A stretch of 64,000 nt of DNA. Origin: Datisca glomerata (lineage: Eukaryota; Streptophyta; Magnoliopsida; Cucurbitales; Datiscaceae). The stretch spans positions 248,001 to 312,000 of the forward strand of contig QANY01009387.1 of NCBI GenBank assembly GCA_003255025.1. Direction: 5' to 3'. Position 1 is the first letter of the stretch. Each line of letters starts with the position of its first letter. The notes under the pieces were generated by a model. That model saw only the letters and a program-made list of their open reading frames with translations, had not been told where the DNA came from and did not search any database. Below, in pieces: positions 1-11,934 of this stretch. The position numbers and the translations under genes are program-made.

Positions 1-295
1 GTCTTCTCGGTGGCTGTCCGGCGACTTCTCGGCGGTGATTTTGAGCGATTTCTAGTGACGATTTTGAGGCGCTGATAAATTTACAACGAATTTTCAATAA
101 TTAAATTATATAAATTCCAATGCCTCAAATTTGGCGTATATCAATTCTAAATAAAAAACGCCTAGAGCCAATAGTTCGGGATCCAAAATAATTTTGAATC
201 TACCATGCGAACATATGCCAATATCCATAAAATTTACGATACATTCGTTTTAATTATCTATATGCATAATCCTAAACCTACACGCTGATACCAAT
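1..295 (-). mobile_element. 5' internal leader of a Ty1/copia element continuing off the left edge
   Basis: This stretch lies just inside the LTR at 296-2248 in the element's own minus-strand direction. Read on the minus strand, 283-294 gives TTGGTATCAGCG, close to the plant initiator-methionine tRNA primer site (TGGTATCAGAGC). The rest would be untranslated leader leading to gag outside the window. I see no open coding frame. The GC-rich first 60 bases resemble in style the leader of the copia element at 50-60 kb but are not an obvious copy. Confidence 0.55.
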
Positions 296-2248
296 TGGTG
301 GGATCGATCGATTTTAATATTAAAGAAAATTAGATTTGAACCACGGATGGTTCGTGGGCAGAATATCAATTTTTTTATTTAACTTATTTAATCATATTAA
401 ATAATTTAAAACTAATTTTAGTTTGATCATGCATATACGATATTAAAATGAATAGATTAAGGAAAAATGATTTTTTGCCTTTACTCTATATCGATGAACT
501 TCTGAACTGGTGAGACTCTCTCGAGCGTTCTTCGTGTTCTTCAAGCTTTTTTCAAGCTTTAATATCAAAATCACGAACTTGATCTTCCACGAATGATTTT
601 TGAATTAGTCCACTAACAATCACTCGTTAATTTCAGAAGTATATCTCAGAAGATTTTTACATAGGAATTTGAGTGTGGGCTCTTAAAACAATTGAAGAAG
701 AAAAATCAAATCTTCCTTCTTCCAATTAATTTCGACGGCAACAATGGTGAGAGGAGAAAACGTTTTTCCCTTACTTTTGTGTGTTGATAACAATAATTGT
801 GTCTTATCCTCATTATCTCTTTGCAATCAAATTACTATTAGATATTTATCAAAGGATAATTTTTGGTATTTATAAATATACCCATATATTATAAAAAATT
901 TCAAAAATTCTCCTAATTATCTATTATTGTCAAAAACTACATGATCTCCTAGAGTTTTTAGTTGTGTCGAACTGTATCAATCCAATTGATAAATATAATT
1001 GATCATTAGAAATTAATTAATTAATTAATTTTATCTAACTAATTATCTAATAATTAAAAATAATAAACAATTAATTCAATACAACAATTACACTTAACTA
1101 ACTTAAGTGACATCACCTATCACATATAGGTGTAGAAAATATGCGTTGGCACCGAAACACATTTTTTCCAACTTAGTTCATTTTTCTATACATGTTCTCT
1201 AAGTTATTCCTGAAACCGAATGGACCCACATGAACAAAGTTTAGGATTCAAATACCTGGTGAATTTATCTTAATAAATTCTTGACCTATTTAATCCTGAC
1301 ATCCTACGACCCACTATAGGTTCAATGTCGAATCAACTCCCGATTCATGGGCGCTACATTTTCTGTTGGTGTAAATAAACTCTATTTATTTTCACGATCC
1401 ACAGAATATTTTAACATAATACCCATCGTGAATATCAGCAACAAGAGTAGAATGTAAAATTATCATTTTATCCCTCTTGTTATTATTTTCTTAACTCCTT
1501 TATTGACTGTGAATAAGAAAGACATTATAGTGAATTGTCTTCTACAATTCACAAGTCTTATTCAATGATTCATTTCATTCTATACCTGGCCAAGTTAATT
1601 TATTCACCACCCATCAATAAAGTATATGTGATATTATTACTTTCACAATCCAACCATGAATTTTCATATATGTGAATCACACAACTCCTACTTAATTAAA
1701 TTACAATCCCAACAGCCATGGTATTGCCCGCCAATTCAAACTCACTCATTTGACATATCAAAAATTGCAACTAACCAAGTCAAGTTACTATTCATCTCAG
1801 GATTAAGGTAATTATGAAAATACCCTTAAGGTGTGATGATTAGATTTAGAGTTAGGTAAACGATTTTGGGCTCTAAGCTAATTTGTTACCGGTCTATTCA
1901 ACATGTTCATAACATGTCTAGTTAATCATTTGAGTCTCCACTCTTATGCCCCAAGACTGACATCCAACGGTTCAACCTAACAATCGTAATCAGATTCGAT
2001 TTCCTTGTTGATCCCAAGAGTACGAGTATCGTTCTGAACTATTTCAGAAGAGTTCGTATGAAGACGCTTCTGTCTTTACTCTTCTTTCGTTGACAATAGT
2101 TCCAGGACTTGAGTAATTTATAAACACACTTTAATTTAAAATAAAACTTTTAATTTATTCATAAAAAATTTAGTGATACAAATATCTGAGAAATAACTAA
2201 ATACAAATAAATAGTTATTACACACTATTTTATGGACATATTCCAACA
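296..2248 (-). repeat. Long terminal repeat (5' LTR) of a Ty1/copia element
   Basis: On the minus strand the segment starts TGTTGGAATATGTCCATAAA (2248 downwards), a typical plant copia LTR start. It ends with CA two bases from a primer-binding site (283-294). At about 1.95 kb it is long but within the copia range. It is the 5' LTR, because the primer site is on its left and the element reads leftwards out of the window. The other LTR and the target duplication cannot be checked. No coding content is visible. Confidence 0.7.
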
Positions 2249-2589
2249 CTTTTACCTTTCCAATGTGGGACAAATACTCCCACAACCTAGGCACTTTCAT
2301 TCACAGACACTCACTTTCTCTATTTTCCTTTATTTCCATCACTTTTCAAACAATCCTCCACATGAATTAAATGTGTTCTAACAAGACAACAATGGTAGGA
2401 TGGAGAATCATTTGAGATATGCATCAGTAGAGGTGTCTTTTTTACTTGAACCTTCTAAAGTGAGAATTTATTGAATTTATTCTAAAGAATAGTGAAATTA
2501 CATTTTTGAACTTAACTTCCTCTAAGATAAAGCAAGACAACAAATTTCACAAATATCTCCTATTTAATATATGTAAGTTCATTTATTTT
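2249..2589 (-). repeat. Truncated LTR or 3' UTR remnant of an older copia element
   Basis: Immediately right of the LTR at 296-2248 is sequence that reads on the minus strand GTCCCACATTGGAAAGG (near 2254-2270), a motif common inside plant copia LTRs. It lies downstream of the decayed RNase H region at 2590-3940, where a 3' UTR or 3' LTR of that element would be. The younger LTR to its left appears to have cut it off. No protein coding seen. Confidence 0.4.
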
Positions 2590-3940
2590 TTTCATTTTGG
2601 TCATAAACATATCCCGCATTCTTGAGAGCTTTAGAGATGTTAAGCCTTTACGACATCTCATAGAAGCGACCCCACTTCTACTCTCATATAGGTGGCAAGG
2701 ATTAAGAGTATTATGTCATTACTCTTCTTGCAAGCAATATATCAATGTCATTAAGTACTTATGTATACCATTTTTATTGACAAACAACACACTATCTTTT
2801 CATCATAGGAACATGAAGAAACCATAAGTTTCTTAGTGTGTCAACTTGAATCATTCCTATTAGTTTGCCTATTGAACCTATATCTTAGGATCTCTAGTCA
2901 ACTAGGTTAGGTTACCACTTGAATAATTCATTTAATAGGCTTTAGTCTCATTCACTTCGATGTTTACTTAATTAGCTCCCTTGACAAGCCTTTTGTCAAG
3001 GATCGATAAGGTTTTTCTTTGAAGTTATAAAATCTATGGAAATCACTCCATTAGAGAGTAATTGTATTAATATTATGTCTACGTCTAATATGCCTAGACT
3101 TACCATTATGCACATTGTATTTCACTCTAAAAGATGCTGCCATATTGTTACAATGGACATGTATTGCTGATACAGGCTTTTGCTACACTGAAATATCTTT
3201 CAGTAAATTTCTAAGCCATTTGGCTTCTTTCTCAACTTTGTCTAAAGCTATGAATTCTGATTCCATATTGAATGAACTATACAGGTATACTTTGTAGACT
3301 TCTATAAAATAACTCCACCACCTAGTGTAAAAACATATTTGCTCATAGATTTAGTCTCTAAATTGTCAGAAATTCAGTTAGCATCATTAAACTCTTCTAA
3401 CACAGGTGGATAGTTTGAATAGTGCAATCCATATAGTCCAGTGATCATGCGCATGATTACTTACATATTTCGTCAGCCTTCCTACTAAATAGATATATCA
3501 GGCCAATTATTTATGAGTACTCCAACTCCATCATTCTTCATCAGCTTACAGTTTGGGTCGAAATGAGTTACAACAGGTTTTCTTTCAAGTTGGCCAAACC
3601 TCCTTATTATCTTTTCTACATAATGGAATTGGGTAAAGATACATTCATCAAAAGTACGCTTTACTTGAATTTCAAGGATGACATTGCCAGACCTAAGTCT
3701 TTTATGTCAAAATTAGAACTCAACATCCTCTTGGTAGAAGATATTATATCCTTATGAGTTCCCAATGTGAGCATGTCATCAATATATAAGCATACAAAAA
3801 CTGATTTATCTTAAATGTAGACATATTTATCACACTCATTTATTTTAAAACCATTATATAACGTAGTGTGATCAAACATCTCGTGCCATTGCTTTGGCGC
3901 TTGTTTTAACCTATAAAGAGATTTATGCGTCAACTTCACT
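2590..3940 (-). pseudogene. Ty1/copia reverse transcriptase to RNase H remnant
   Basis: The minus strand shows in order: the RT motif KSLYRLKQAPKQWHEMF (around 3935-3860), the RT catalytic box CLYIDDML (around 3790-3765), and RNase H signatures MESEFIALDKVEKEAKWL (around 3270-3205) and AIHVHCNN (around 3165-3130). RT copies element RNA into DNA and RNase H removes the template. The frame is interrupted by stops and shifts, so this is a dead copy. Protease, integrase and the first part of RT are absent. A related LTR fragment (3941-5403) adjoins its 5' side and a copia gag remnant lies beyond that, in the order expected of one element that was split. Confidence 0.8.
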
Positions 3941-5403
3941 GCAGTGTGTCGTGAGGTAGAATAGTACCTCGTGGCACTACAGTAGTTCATGTCAGTCTCT
4001 GATACTCAATCAGTGATTGACACGTGATAATTATAATGAATTAAATATTTATTTTAATCAGATAAATATCTAGATAAAAGTTAATTCAAAATTAACATAT
4101 ATGAATATCCCTATCAACTAACTTATCTGTTATTTCACAAATAACAGATTTAGTTAATTCAAATTATTATCTAATAATAATTTAATCATCTAATTTCACA
4201 AATTAAATATTCTGTCGCACTTATTAATAATTAAAAATAATAGATAATTATATATATAATTTCTGAAATATATATATACGTAATTCAATTATTTGATTAT
4301 TAATTAATTGACCACACATAATTATCTTATAATTATGTACTTTACCTAGAATAAAAATTCATTTCGCAAGTCAGTCCTTTTCTCATGTCCTAAAATATTA
4401 ACACCTTAGATTGCGTAGTACATAGGTGACTTGGGGACCATGGACCTATAATTTGAAGCTCCAATAAAATAGATTATTAATTAAACTCTTTGATTAAATA
4501 ATCTTATTATTAATTTCATTATTACAACACTATAAATATGGAATTGAACTCTTAGTGATTATAGAATGTATCTACAGAGTATTCTCATGCAGTCCACTGA
4601 TTTAATCACTTCATGTAGTTTTGTCCTCCAATTATTGGTTTGTAAATTAGAGATGGTCAAAATTACTATTTTACCCCTCTAAATACATATTGATCATTAA
4701 GTACCATTAATACACTAGTGAATGGTTAATTTATAATCTTATTATAAATTTGAGCTCAATAACCATTCAATTCCAGAATTAACATTTAAGGGAACCAATA
4801 TACGATCCGTTAGAAAAACTTGGATTCCAAATCTTGCAAGATCATGTTCTCAGCCATCCACATCACTGACTCTCTAAACAAAAGTCACTAGCTTGTTTAC
4901 AAACAAACTGTAACGAGTAAATCAAAAGATCTAGTAAACATGTATACGAGTTCATGACTACTCAGGAATCAGACTGATCTACATATAATCATCAAATTTA
5001 TTTGTATTAAATCTTTATGATAAATAGCACGTTAATAAATATATTAATTCACATCGGTCCAGTCATATATAATATCATTATATAAAGTACATTCACTAAG
5101 ATATCTATACACATCAATGATCTTGATTTAGATCACACGCATTCATAATGCTTAGTGAACCGTACTAGCAACCATTCATTAAAGATTCCATACTTTAATA
5201 TGTTGCTGACAATTTTATTCATTATCCATGATCTTAATCATCTCGTACTATTACACGATCTCATTAATAAATATGGAATTTTTAAATATTTATATAAATT
5301 ATTCAACAATAATTTAAAAGAACAATTATAAGACAAATGTAATCTTCATTAAATTTCATATAAAAATGTCAATACACATGCTTTGAGGGCATAACCCCCA
5401 ACA
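3941..5403 (-). repeat. Partial copia LTR, same family as the element at 50-60 kb
   Basis: From about 3941 to 5403 the sequence matches the LTRs at 50233-52392 and 57821-60036, for example the CACTGCAGTG start region, the ATTAAATATTTATTTTAATC block near 4040 and the end TTTGAGGGCATAACCCCCAACA. The minus-strand LTR start (TGTTGGGGG at 5403) is intact. About 0.7 kb of its other end is missing, so this is a truncated solo LTR. It lies between a gag remnant and an RT remnant. Confidence 0.75.
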
Positions 5404-6140
5404 GTAGTTTCCTTTAATACGCTTCTCAGGTTTACCATTGTGTGCATCGCTCGGGAAAGTTTTGCTCTTTATGCTTTTCTGGTTTGATTTACCTCCTTAC
5501 ACCACGCTTGCCTTCATTTTATACCTGGAGTACGTCAAATTCTTGTCAATTATCCTATAGTCCTCCTCGATCCTCATCTCACGATGAGATCCTCCATGCT
5601 CAACTCCTTGTGTTTATGTTTTAGGTAACTTTTGAACTCCTTCCAGGATGGTGGTAATTTTTTGAGGATGGTAACAACTAGGAACAGTTCGTTGATGATC
5701 ATTCCTTCACTCTTAAGATTTTTGATGATAATATGAAGTTCCTCCACTTGGTTGACCACAGTGTTATTGTCATCCATCTCGTACTTCAAAAAAATTCTAA
5801 CTATGAATCTATGGGTTCTGACATCTTCTGTTTTGTATTTCTTCTCCAATGCTTCCCATAGCCCCTTGGATGTTTTGAACAATGAATAGACGTTATACAA
5901 CGTGTCTACCAACCGGTTCAATATGTAATTACAACATAGGAAGTTTGAGAGCATCCAAGCATGTTTCACCGAGACAGTCTTCTTCGTCTGTTTGTCAGCT
6001 AGAGTCACGGGATAGTCCTTTTTAGGAGGTTAGCAAGATTGACAGTGGTGAGCTAGAAAAACATCCTCTGCTGCTAACATTTGAAATCCTCCCCTTTGAA
6101 CTTTTCAGGTTTCTCAATATGAACAGACTTTATTGCAGTT
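5404..6140 (-). pseudogene. Ty1/copia gag (UBN2-type) remnant
   Basis: Minus-strand reading gives a gag polyprotein of the UBN2 type. KPEKFKGEDFK lies near 6110. A 144-residue open stretch at 5574-6008 then contains the diagnostic LWEALEKKYKTED and LPPSWKEFKSYLKHK. Stops near 6090 and near 5500 break it. Gag forms the virus-like particle; the zinc-knuckle end is lost at the junction with the LTR fragment at 5403. Its order relative to the RT/RNase H remnant at 2590-3940 fits one element now lacking its protease and integrase section. Confidence 0.75.
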
Positions 6141-6974
6141 TACTCTATGAATTCTATCTTTAGGTTATTGATTGTAACTGAACAAGACTTCATAAACAGA
6201 TTGTAATAATGCTAAGACTTGTTACAACTCAGAAATTAAAGAATAATTACAAAATTTAAAGAAGAAATAAATAGTCTGGTGTTGCAATGTGCCTGTGTCG
6301 TGGACTGGCGATTAAAAAAATTATTTAAAAAAAAAATTCAAAGTCGTCACCAATCATTTTAAGGTGTGATTGGTCATCCAATTTTAAAATAAAAATTTTA
6401 GTCTATGAAAACTCAAAGTAGATTAGAGAGTCATTTGTGTGTGGGGAAGGTTTTAGCACCCCACATCACCCTCGTTAAAATGGTTACCCAAATTTAATCA
6501 AATGCTATCCAAATTATATTTTAAAACAAGATTAAAGAAATTCATTTTTGAATGTCCCATTTGGTACATTTTGCATTATAAAAATGAACAAAATAAATAA
6601 CCTTTAATGGGTGATACAAAGACCATTGAATTTTATATATATATATATATTTTAAAATCAAAGCATTATTGAAAGTTACTCTCGGTATCTTAAAAATAAC
6701 TCCTCACCTTAGTAATTCGAGAAATTTTGTATCTCAAAAATTCCAAAGGCCGTCATCGGATTTTGTTTTAGTGAAAACTAAATAATGAAATTAACAAAAT
6801 TTAAACTTAATTGTTATTTTTTTAATTTATGAATGCTAATTTTGATGATAAAATAATTTATATTATTTTTATTCAAAAGGGTTTTTAACCCTGAAGGATG
6901 AGTTTTTCATTCCTCCATAGTTATGATTTTGAGCATGTAGAAGGAATGATATAAAATCTTTCATTCTTAACTGG
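6141..6974. other. Non-coding spacer, possibly gypsy-LTR-like repeat
   Basis: No coding region seen. At 6290-6470 there is AAAGTCGTCACCAATCATTT followed by GTGTGGGGAAGGTTTTAGCA, a combination I associate with repeat families common in dicot genomes (related to the 'GAGTCGCCACC' repeats). It also has a short (TA)n run near 6636-6650. The leftmost 150 bases may be the leader of the gag remnant. Assignment to an element class is tentative. Confidence 0.3.
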
Positions 6975-7213
6975 TTATTGGACTAATACTGACTGATTTT
7001 GTTTCTTTTCTTTACAAGAAATTAAATTTATGGATTTGAAAACAAAATTTTGTTTTAAAATTTTTAATTTCTCATTGTGAGAAAAAGAAAGAAATATGAA
7101 TTTAATCGGCTTATCCACAGGATAAGTAATTATCCCATCATACTCTGTTGTAAAAGGATACAATAGAGAAATGAACAGTAAACCTAAAATAATTTTATTA
7201 ATCATATTTTTTA

Positions 7214-7399
7214 CTAAGACAAATGATATTTTAAAACATACATTGTCTTAGTAAATATGAAGTTTGAGAATTTCGTAATCGATATGCATTCGAGTACCAT
7301 TGACCGAATACAAATATTTTTTTGTCTTCCTAAGTAATTGGTAGGAATTAGGCCTTCATGCATATAATTTAAATCAACTCCTGAATCAATCAGAGCCAT
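7214..7399 (-). pseudogene. Retroviral-type aspartic protease fragment (pararetrovirus copy A)
   Basis: A 61-residue open stretch starts MALIDSGVDLNYMHEGLIPT. The D-S-G triad within a hydrophobic-DSG-alanine/valine context is the active-site signature of retroviral-type aspartic proteases, which cut the polyprotein into mature parts. Here the catalytic aspartate is kept. It lies after the zinc-knuckle-like segment and before the segment at 6975-7205 (ILGLLFISLLYPFTTEYDGI), matching the protease-to-polymerase order in caulimovirid polyproteins. The frame ends after 61 codons, so it is a relic. Confidence 0.6.
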
Positions 7400-8959
7400 T
7401 GAATTGAAATTAAAATCTTGGATAATTATTCTGAATATTATGTGTAATTTCTTGATTTTGATATGAATAAGGATTTGGATGAAGTTACCATTGTCTTGAT
7501 TATTGACAAAAGGTTCTTCAACCTTATTATCAAAAAATGAAAATTTAATAGGTTCTCGTAGTTCACTAGATTCATAATATTTAATTAAACTCTCTATTCT
7601 TAAAAGGTTTAATTCTTTTATTATTTATGTGTTTATTCTTTTATTTTAATTTTAATATTTTTTATTTCCTTTTGAAGTTCATGAAGAGTAACTTCTTTTT
7701 CCTTTCCTTTTATTTTGTTGAATTTTTCAAGCGTTTGTGAAAGGCTTGTAGCATTGTCTTTTTAGGTATTCTTTTTTTAATTCTGGATTTTCAATTTTAT
7801 TGATTAAATCTAACAAGAGATTTTTTTCTTCATTTTTATTTAAAATATTAATTTTTTGACAACAACTATTTTTACACCCTACTTGAAATGTTAGGAGAAT
7901 ATTTGTCAGAACCTGAAGAATTAGATTCAAAGCATTCAAATTCTCCTAAATCTTCATTACTACTCTTATAGTATTCTATTGATTCTAAACAATTCTTGTT
8001 TATATGTATAAGAGATTTTTAATTGATTAGTTTTATTTTTAACTTGACAAGTATTGAAAAAAATGATCATTCTGGCCACATTTAAAACACTTAATTTTAC
8101 TCAATTTAATAAAAATTTTATTGAATTTTCTTCTATAATTTTTATTCTTAGATAAATATTCTTCAAATTTTATTTTTAGAAAAGTATTTATCAAATTTTT
8201 GTGGTATTTTTTCCCATAAGGTTTGTAAATCCTTCTAGAAATTAGATGAGAATTTCTCCTATTCTTTTAGTAAGGAGCAACAGCGAGTAAACCATATTAC
8301 TCGCAGAAATTGCCTTATTCATATTTGACACTTTTATTTTCTTTTTTAATTTATTTATTGATTTTTATGTCTATGCACAGTTTTAGACGTTCCTTTTGTA
8401 TTATAGTAATTATTGTAACATATATAAGACTATTATAGTGTATGTTTCTTTAGTCATTATTAAGGACTGTCCTAATTTTATGGGCAAATAATTTGGGTAA
8501 GCCATTATTAAATTTTTCTTTCCAAAATGGTTGAAAACTATCATCCTTTGTCATTGCCCTGAACATAAATATATTTTTGTACCAGTCAAAATCACTTAGG
8601 GTGAGACACCTAAGATTGATCAATTGGTCATGGATACGTGAAGTAATATTACTTGACGTTCTAATGAAATGTTCAATTATTGTCTAAAGAAGTGTATTAA
8701 TGGCATCATGCATTATTTTCTGATCTTCTTCAATAATTGTGGTTCCTTCAGCATGAATCTTCAATGCTGAAATAATGAAATTTTTATATTTTTCTGTGAG
8801 ATATTTTTTCATCAGGAATGAAACATTCTTGTGAATCGTGTGACTAAAAGTTTGAGTACCTCATTGTGAGATAAATTGTGGGTGGTAATATATATGTTGG
8901 CTACCATAGCCATTTCTATAATTTTTTGAGAACTCCTGTTTTTTACTTGGAATTTAATT

Positions 8960-9545
8960 GACTATTTGGCCTTAGTCATCATTTATGATTTTAAAATGCA
9001 TCTAGGTGGATTCTAGTTTCAGTTGCCCGAGGAGGACTATCCTTGATGAGAGGCTAAAATGAAATGAGCATTCAATTGTAGCACTTATTGGTACTTTACT
9101 GCAGTAGATCTTTCAGGTTTCGAGCTTGCCTTTATGAACTTATAAAAGTTTTAGCCTAGCACAGTTACTCTCTCATTCTACATTGAAACATATATATGCA
9201 TTCTATTTTTTATTTTTTATAAGTCATCTTCTGACTTGTAAATCCATGACATGTGATGTTTTTCTTGTTTAACAGGTTGGTCTTACAAATACTGCACCTA
9301 CTGTTTCCTTTTTGGAGCAACACGCAAGAATGGTGCTGCTGAAAAATCTGGAAAATCTGTATGCATCTGGAGGTGCAACTTCTTTATAGTTTATATGGTG
9401 TTTATTTATCATAAATTTTAGAGGTGAAGGCAGAATTTGAGGTATTTTCCTCCTTTTAGAGAAGGGTGTAAGCTTCAAGCCCTCAAGGTTTTTCACTTTC
9501 CAATGAAATTTACAACTTGGAATTTAAAGCGCAGAGCCTACTATT
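8960..9545 (+). other. Non-viral insert with a 97-nt exon-like segment inside pararetrovirus copy A
   Basis: This segment interrupts viral homology and has no counterpart in copies B or C. On the plus strand 9276-9372 is open in one frame (33 codons), preceded by a pyrimidine-rich tract and AG (TTCTTGTTTAACAG) and followed by GTGCAA, so it looks like a spliced host exon. Its translation includes TAPTVSFLEQHARMVLLKNL and ENLYASG; I do not recognise the family. A short viral stretch (AGTTTGAGTACCTCATTGTG near 8847; AGTTTGATTACCTCATTATG near 9556) occurs on both sides, so the insertion came with a local duplication. It could be a captured host gene piece; no longer gene is visible around it. Confidence 0.45.
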
Positions 9546-11769
9546 TTTTACTAAAAGTTTGATTACCTCATTATGAGACAAATTGTGTGTGGTAATATAA
9601 CTATTGATAAATTGTGTGTGGTAATATATGATTCAGTAATTTGGATGTCTGGAAAAATATGCTTTTTATGTCATTTCCTTTCTAATTTATTACTTTCTAT
9701 ACTTTTAAATGATTCTTCAATATTATGAATGTTTAAAGATTCATGAATTGTGGATGATTCATAGGTGGATTCTGACATTTGATTTTCTGATTCTAAACTA
9801 CTGTATTGGTTAATAACCTTAACAGAAGAAGATGATTCAACAAATTTAATCTTCAATTCTTGAAGTATTTTATCAATATTTTTATTGAGGGGAACAATAT
9901 TCAAAGAATTTTTTTTATGAAAGTTTTATAGAGATTCATTTGGTTTAAGTTCATGAAAATCATCAACCTTATTTTCAATTTTGTTTAATTGTTTTCCTAT
10001 TGTTATTAAACTTTGATTTGTGTGAGTTGTTCAACTACTTTGTATTGGGTTCGTCTTCTTTTGAAGTTTTAAAAGGAGAAGCAGTGATTAAAGAATTTTA
10101 TGATTAATTATTATTTTTTCAGATGGTGGATGACTAGCAGACACCACACTGGAGTCTCCCTCGACCCATTTAAATTTGAAAATTACTTTCATATTTTTCT
10201 CGTAAATGTCCTTGATATAATCAAGGAAAAACATATCAACTCTAAATTCTTGCATGAACGCCTTCCATTCAGTAAGTATAATTTTCTTTGATCCATATTA
10301 TATGCATATTTGAACCTATTACGTCTATTGAGATTGGCTGGGTTATTCATGTGTTGGGTTAAACCCTCACAATTAGGCTTGTATTCTTGGTTTAGGGCGC
10401 CTAAATTCAAAACTAAAAGGTGGGGATTCACATGAGGTAAGGTTCTTGAAAATCTAATTCAGTGGGCGCTTTAGCTTCGTTAGATTGTTCAGACTTATTA
10501 TCAAAGACTGACTTGAGAATTTGAGGCTACGCCTTTAAGTCGTAAACTTTTTATTTTTAAATTTTTAAATTTTTGTTCTAATTGTTGAATCCTAAGATCT
10601 TGATCATTTTTTACAGATAATCTAGAAAATGAATTCTTAGGGCTACTAGATTGGTTGTACTTCCTAATTTGAGGATTAGAACTAGAAGATTGAAATTAAT
10701 TTTAATAGTACCATCCATGTCTGCTGGATGTAATCTATATCTTCAATTGGTTGTTGTATTGGACTGGGTTGGCTTTCATTGGTTAAAAGTTAATTTACAA
10801 GCAAACTAATACCAGACCACCTAATTAGTTTAAGGACTGCAATATTGCCATTACTTTGGCTAGATTGAATCAACAAAAATTGATTTTTGGGACTCTTATT
10901 GATGACTTGAAAATTCATATTGGTTATAGTCACTTTGTAATATATTCTAAAAATCAAAGCTAGGGGTTGGGCATTTTCTAGGATTTGGTAACCACTAGTT
11001 TTGATATTCAAAGTTAGTGATTTTAGAATATGGGGTCTGTTAGACTAATAGATAAATTTGGAAAATAATTGAAATGAATTAAACCATTATAAAATGAGGA
11101 TTCAATTAATAAAAGAATACTATCATTAAAATTTATAAATCTTGCATCACGTAAGGCTAACAAGATAAATGTATTTAAGTCTCTCCTTGTGACTGAGAAA
11201 GTAATTGACAAGTTTTATGCTCTTTCCCAGCAACACATATTTTTTTAATTGTTTTGACATGATACTGAGACTTGAGAAAAATAATAGACCATGTTGATTT
11301 ATAAATTTATTTACTAAGGATTTTGGGTATATTACATACCTTATTATCTACTTGATCATCTGCTAAGTATTCAAAGTGTTCTCCATTAATTATGTCTGAA
11401 TGGAAGTTATTGCAAACCTATTGCTAGTAGAAGAGTTACTTCTAAATAATCTACTCATTGCTCAAAATAACTAAATTATTCTTATGATTAAAAATCATCA
11501 TGTATTTTGATACCCTAACCTGCTATGACTTCTACAACCTTTTATGAAGTCGACTCTTCTCCCCTTTGCCCCTACCACCACCCTACCATCGGGATTTATG
11601 TATCTAAGAGGTCTTATTGAAGTACCTGAAACTAACCAAATAGAAAATGATATGTTTGATTCACATATTAGAAAATCAAAGATTACAGAGAAATAATAAA
11701 GTATAAAAATAACCAGCCACTTGAGCGGATAGTGAGATTTAATAAAAAAAATTATTCAAAAAAGTAATT

Positions 11770-11925
11770 AAGTAAAAATAGCAACAAGAACCAACCATAA
11801 AGGTGGTGAACAACAATAATTATGCATATATTTATTCAAATACTAAAATACCCTACTAAATTTATCTCTGACTAAACTAACAAGAACCAACCATAAAAGC
11901 GGTGAAGAACAATAATTGTGCAATG
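11770..11925. repeat. Short direct duplication in the leader of pararetrovirus copy A
   Basis: The ~45-base segment beginning AACAAGAACCAACCATAAAG near 11777 recurs, with slight differences, near 11878. It includes GGTGGTGAACAACAATAATT and its variant GCGGTGAAGAACAATAATT. Copy C shows the matching leader once (near 28360, opposite strand), so the duplication appears specific to copy A. Confidence 0.6.
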
Positions 11926-11934
11926 TGGTGTCTG

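Larger units (their letters stand above)
6975..11930 (-). pseudogene. Endogenous pararetrovirus-like polyprotein, copy A
   Basis: A decayed Caulimoviridae-type element on the minus strand. In order: leader and short upstream reading frame (about 11930-11457), main ORF start at 11456 (MSRLFRSN), a charged serine-rich N-terminal region, a coat-protein-like region (about 8900-8430; RCLTLSDFDWYKN and QPFWKEKFNNGLPKLFAH), a zinc-knuckle-like CFKCGQNDHF (about 8095-8060, last cysteine not evident), an aspartic-protease-like patch ALIDSGVDLNYMHEGLIPT (about 7395-7340), and a post-protease segment to 6975. Reverse transcriptase and RNase H are not found; the copy ends where unrelated repeat DNA begins. 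Many stops and frameshifts make it non-functional. The N-terminal half is repeated in the same direction in copy B and in sense in copy C (28.3-30.1 kb). Family-level assignment rests on remembered motifs; a Ty3-like relative cannot be fully excluded. Confidence 0.65.

Noticed and set aside
3563..3757. 64-codon plus-strand frame as a gene
   Set aside because: It is the complement of the copia RT region; the minus strand carries the recognised motifs.
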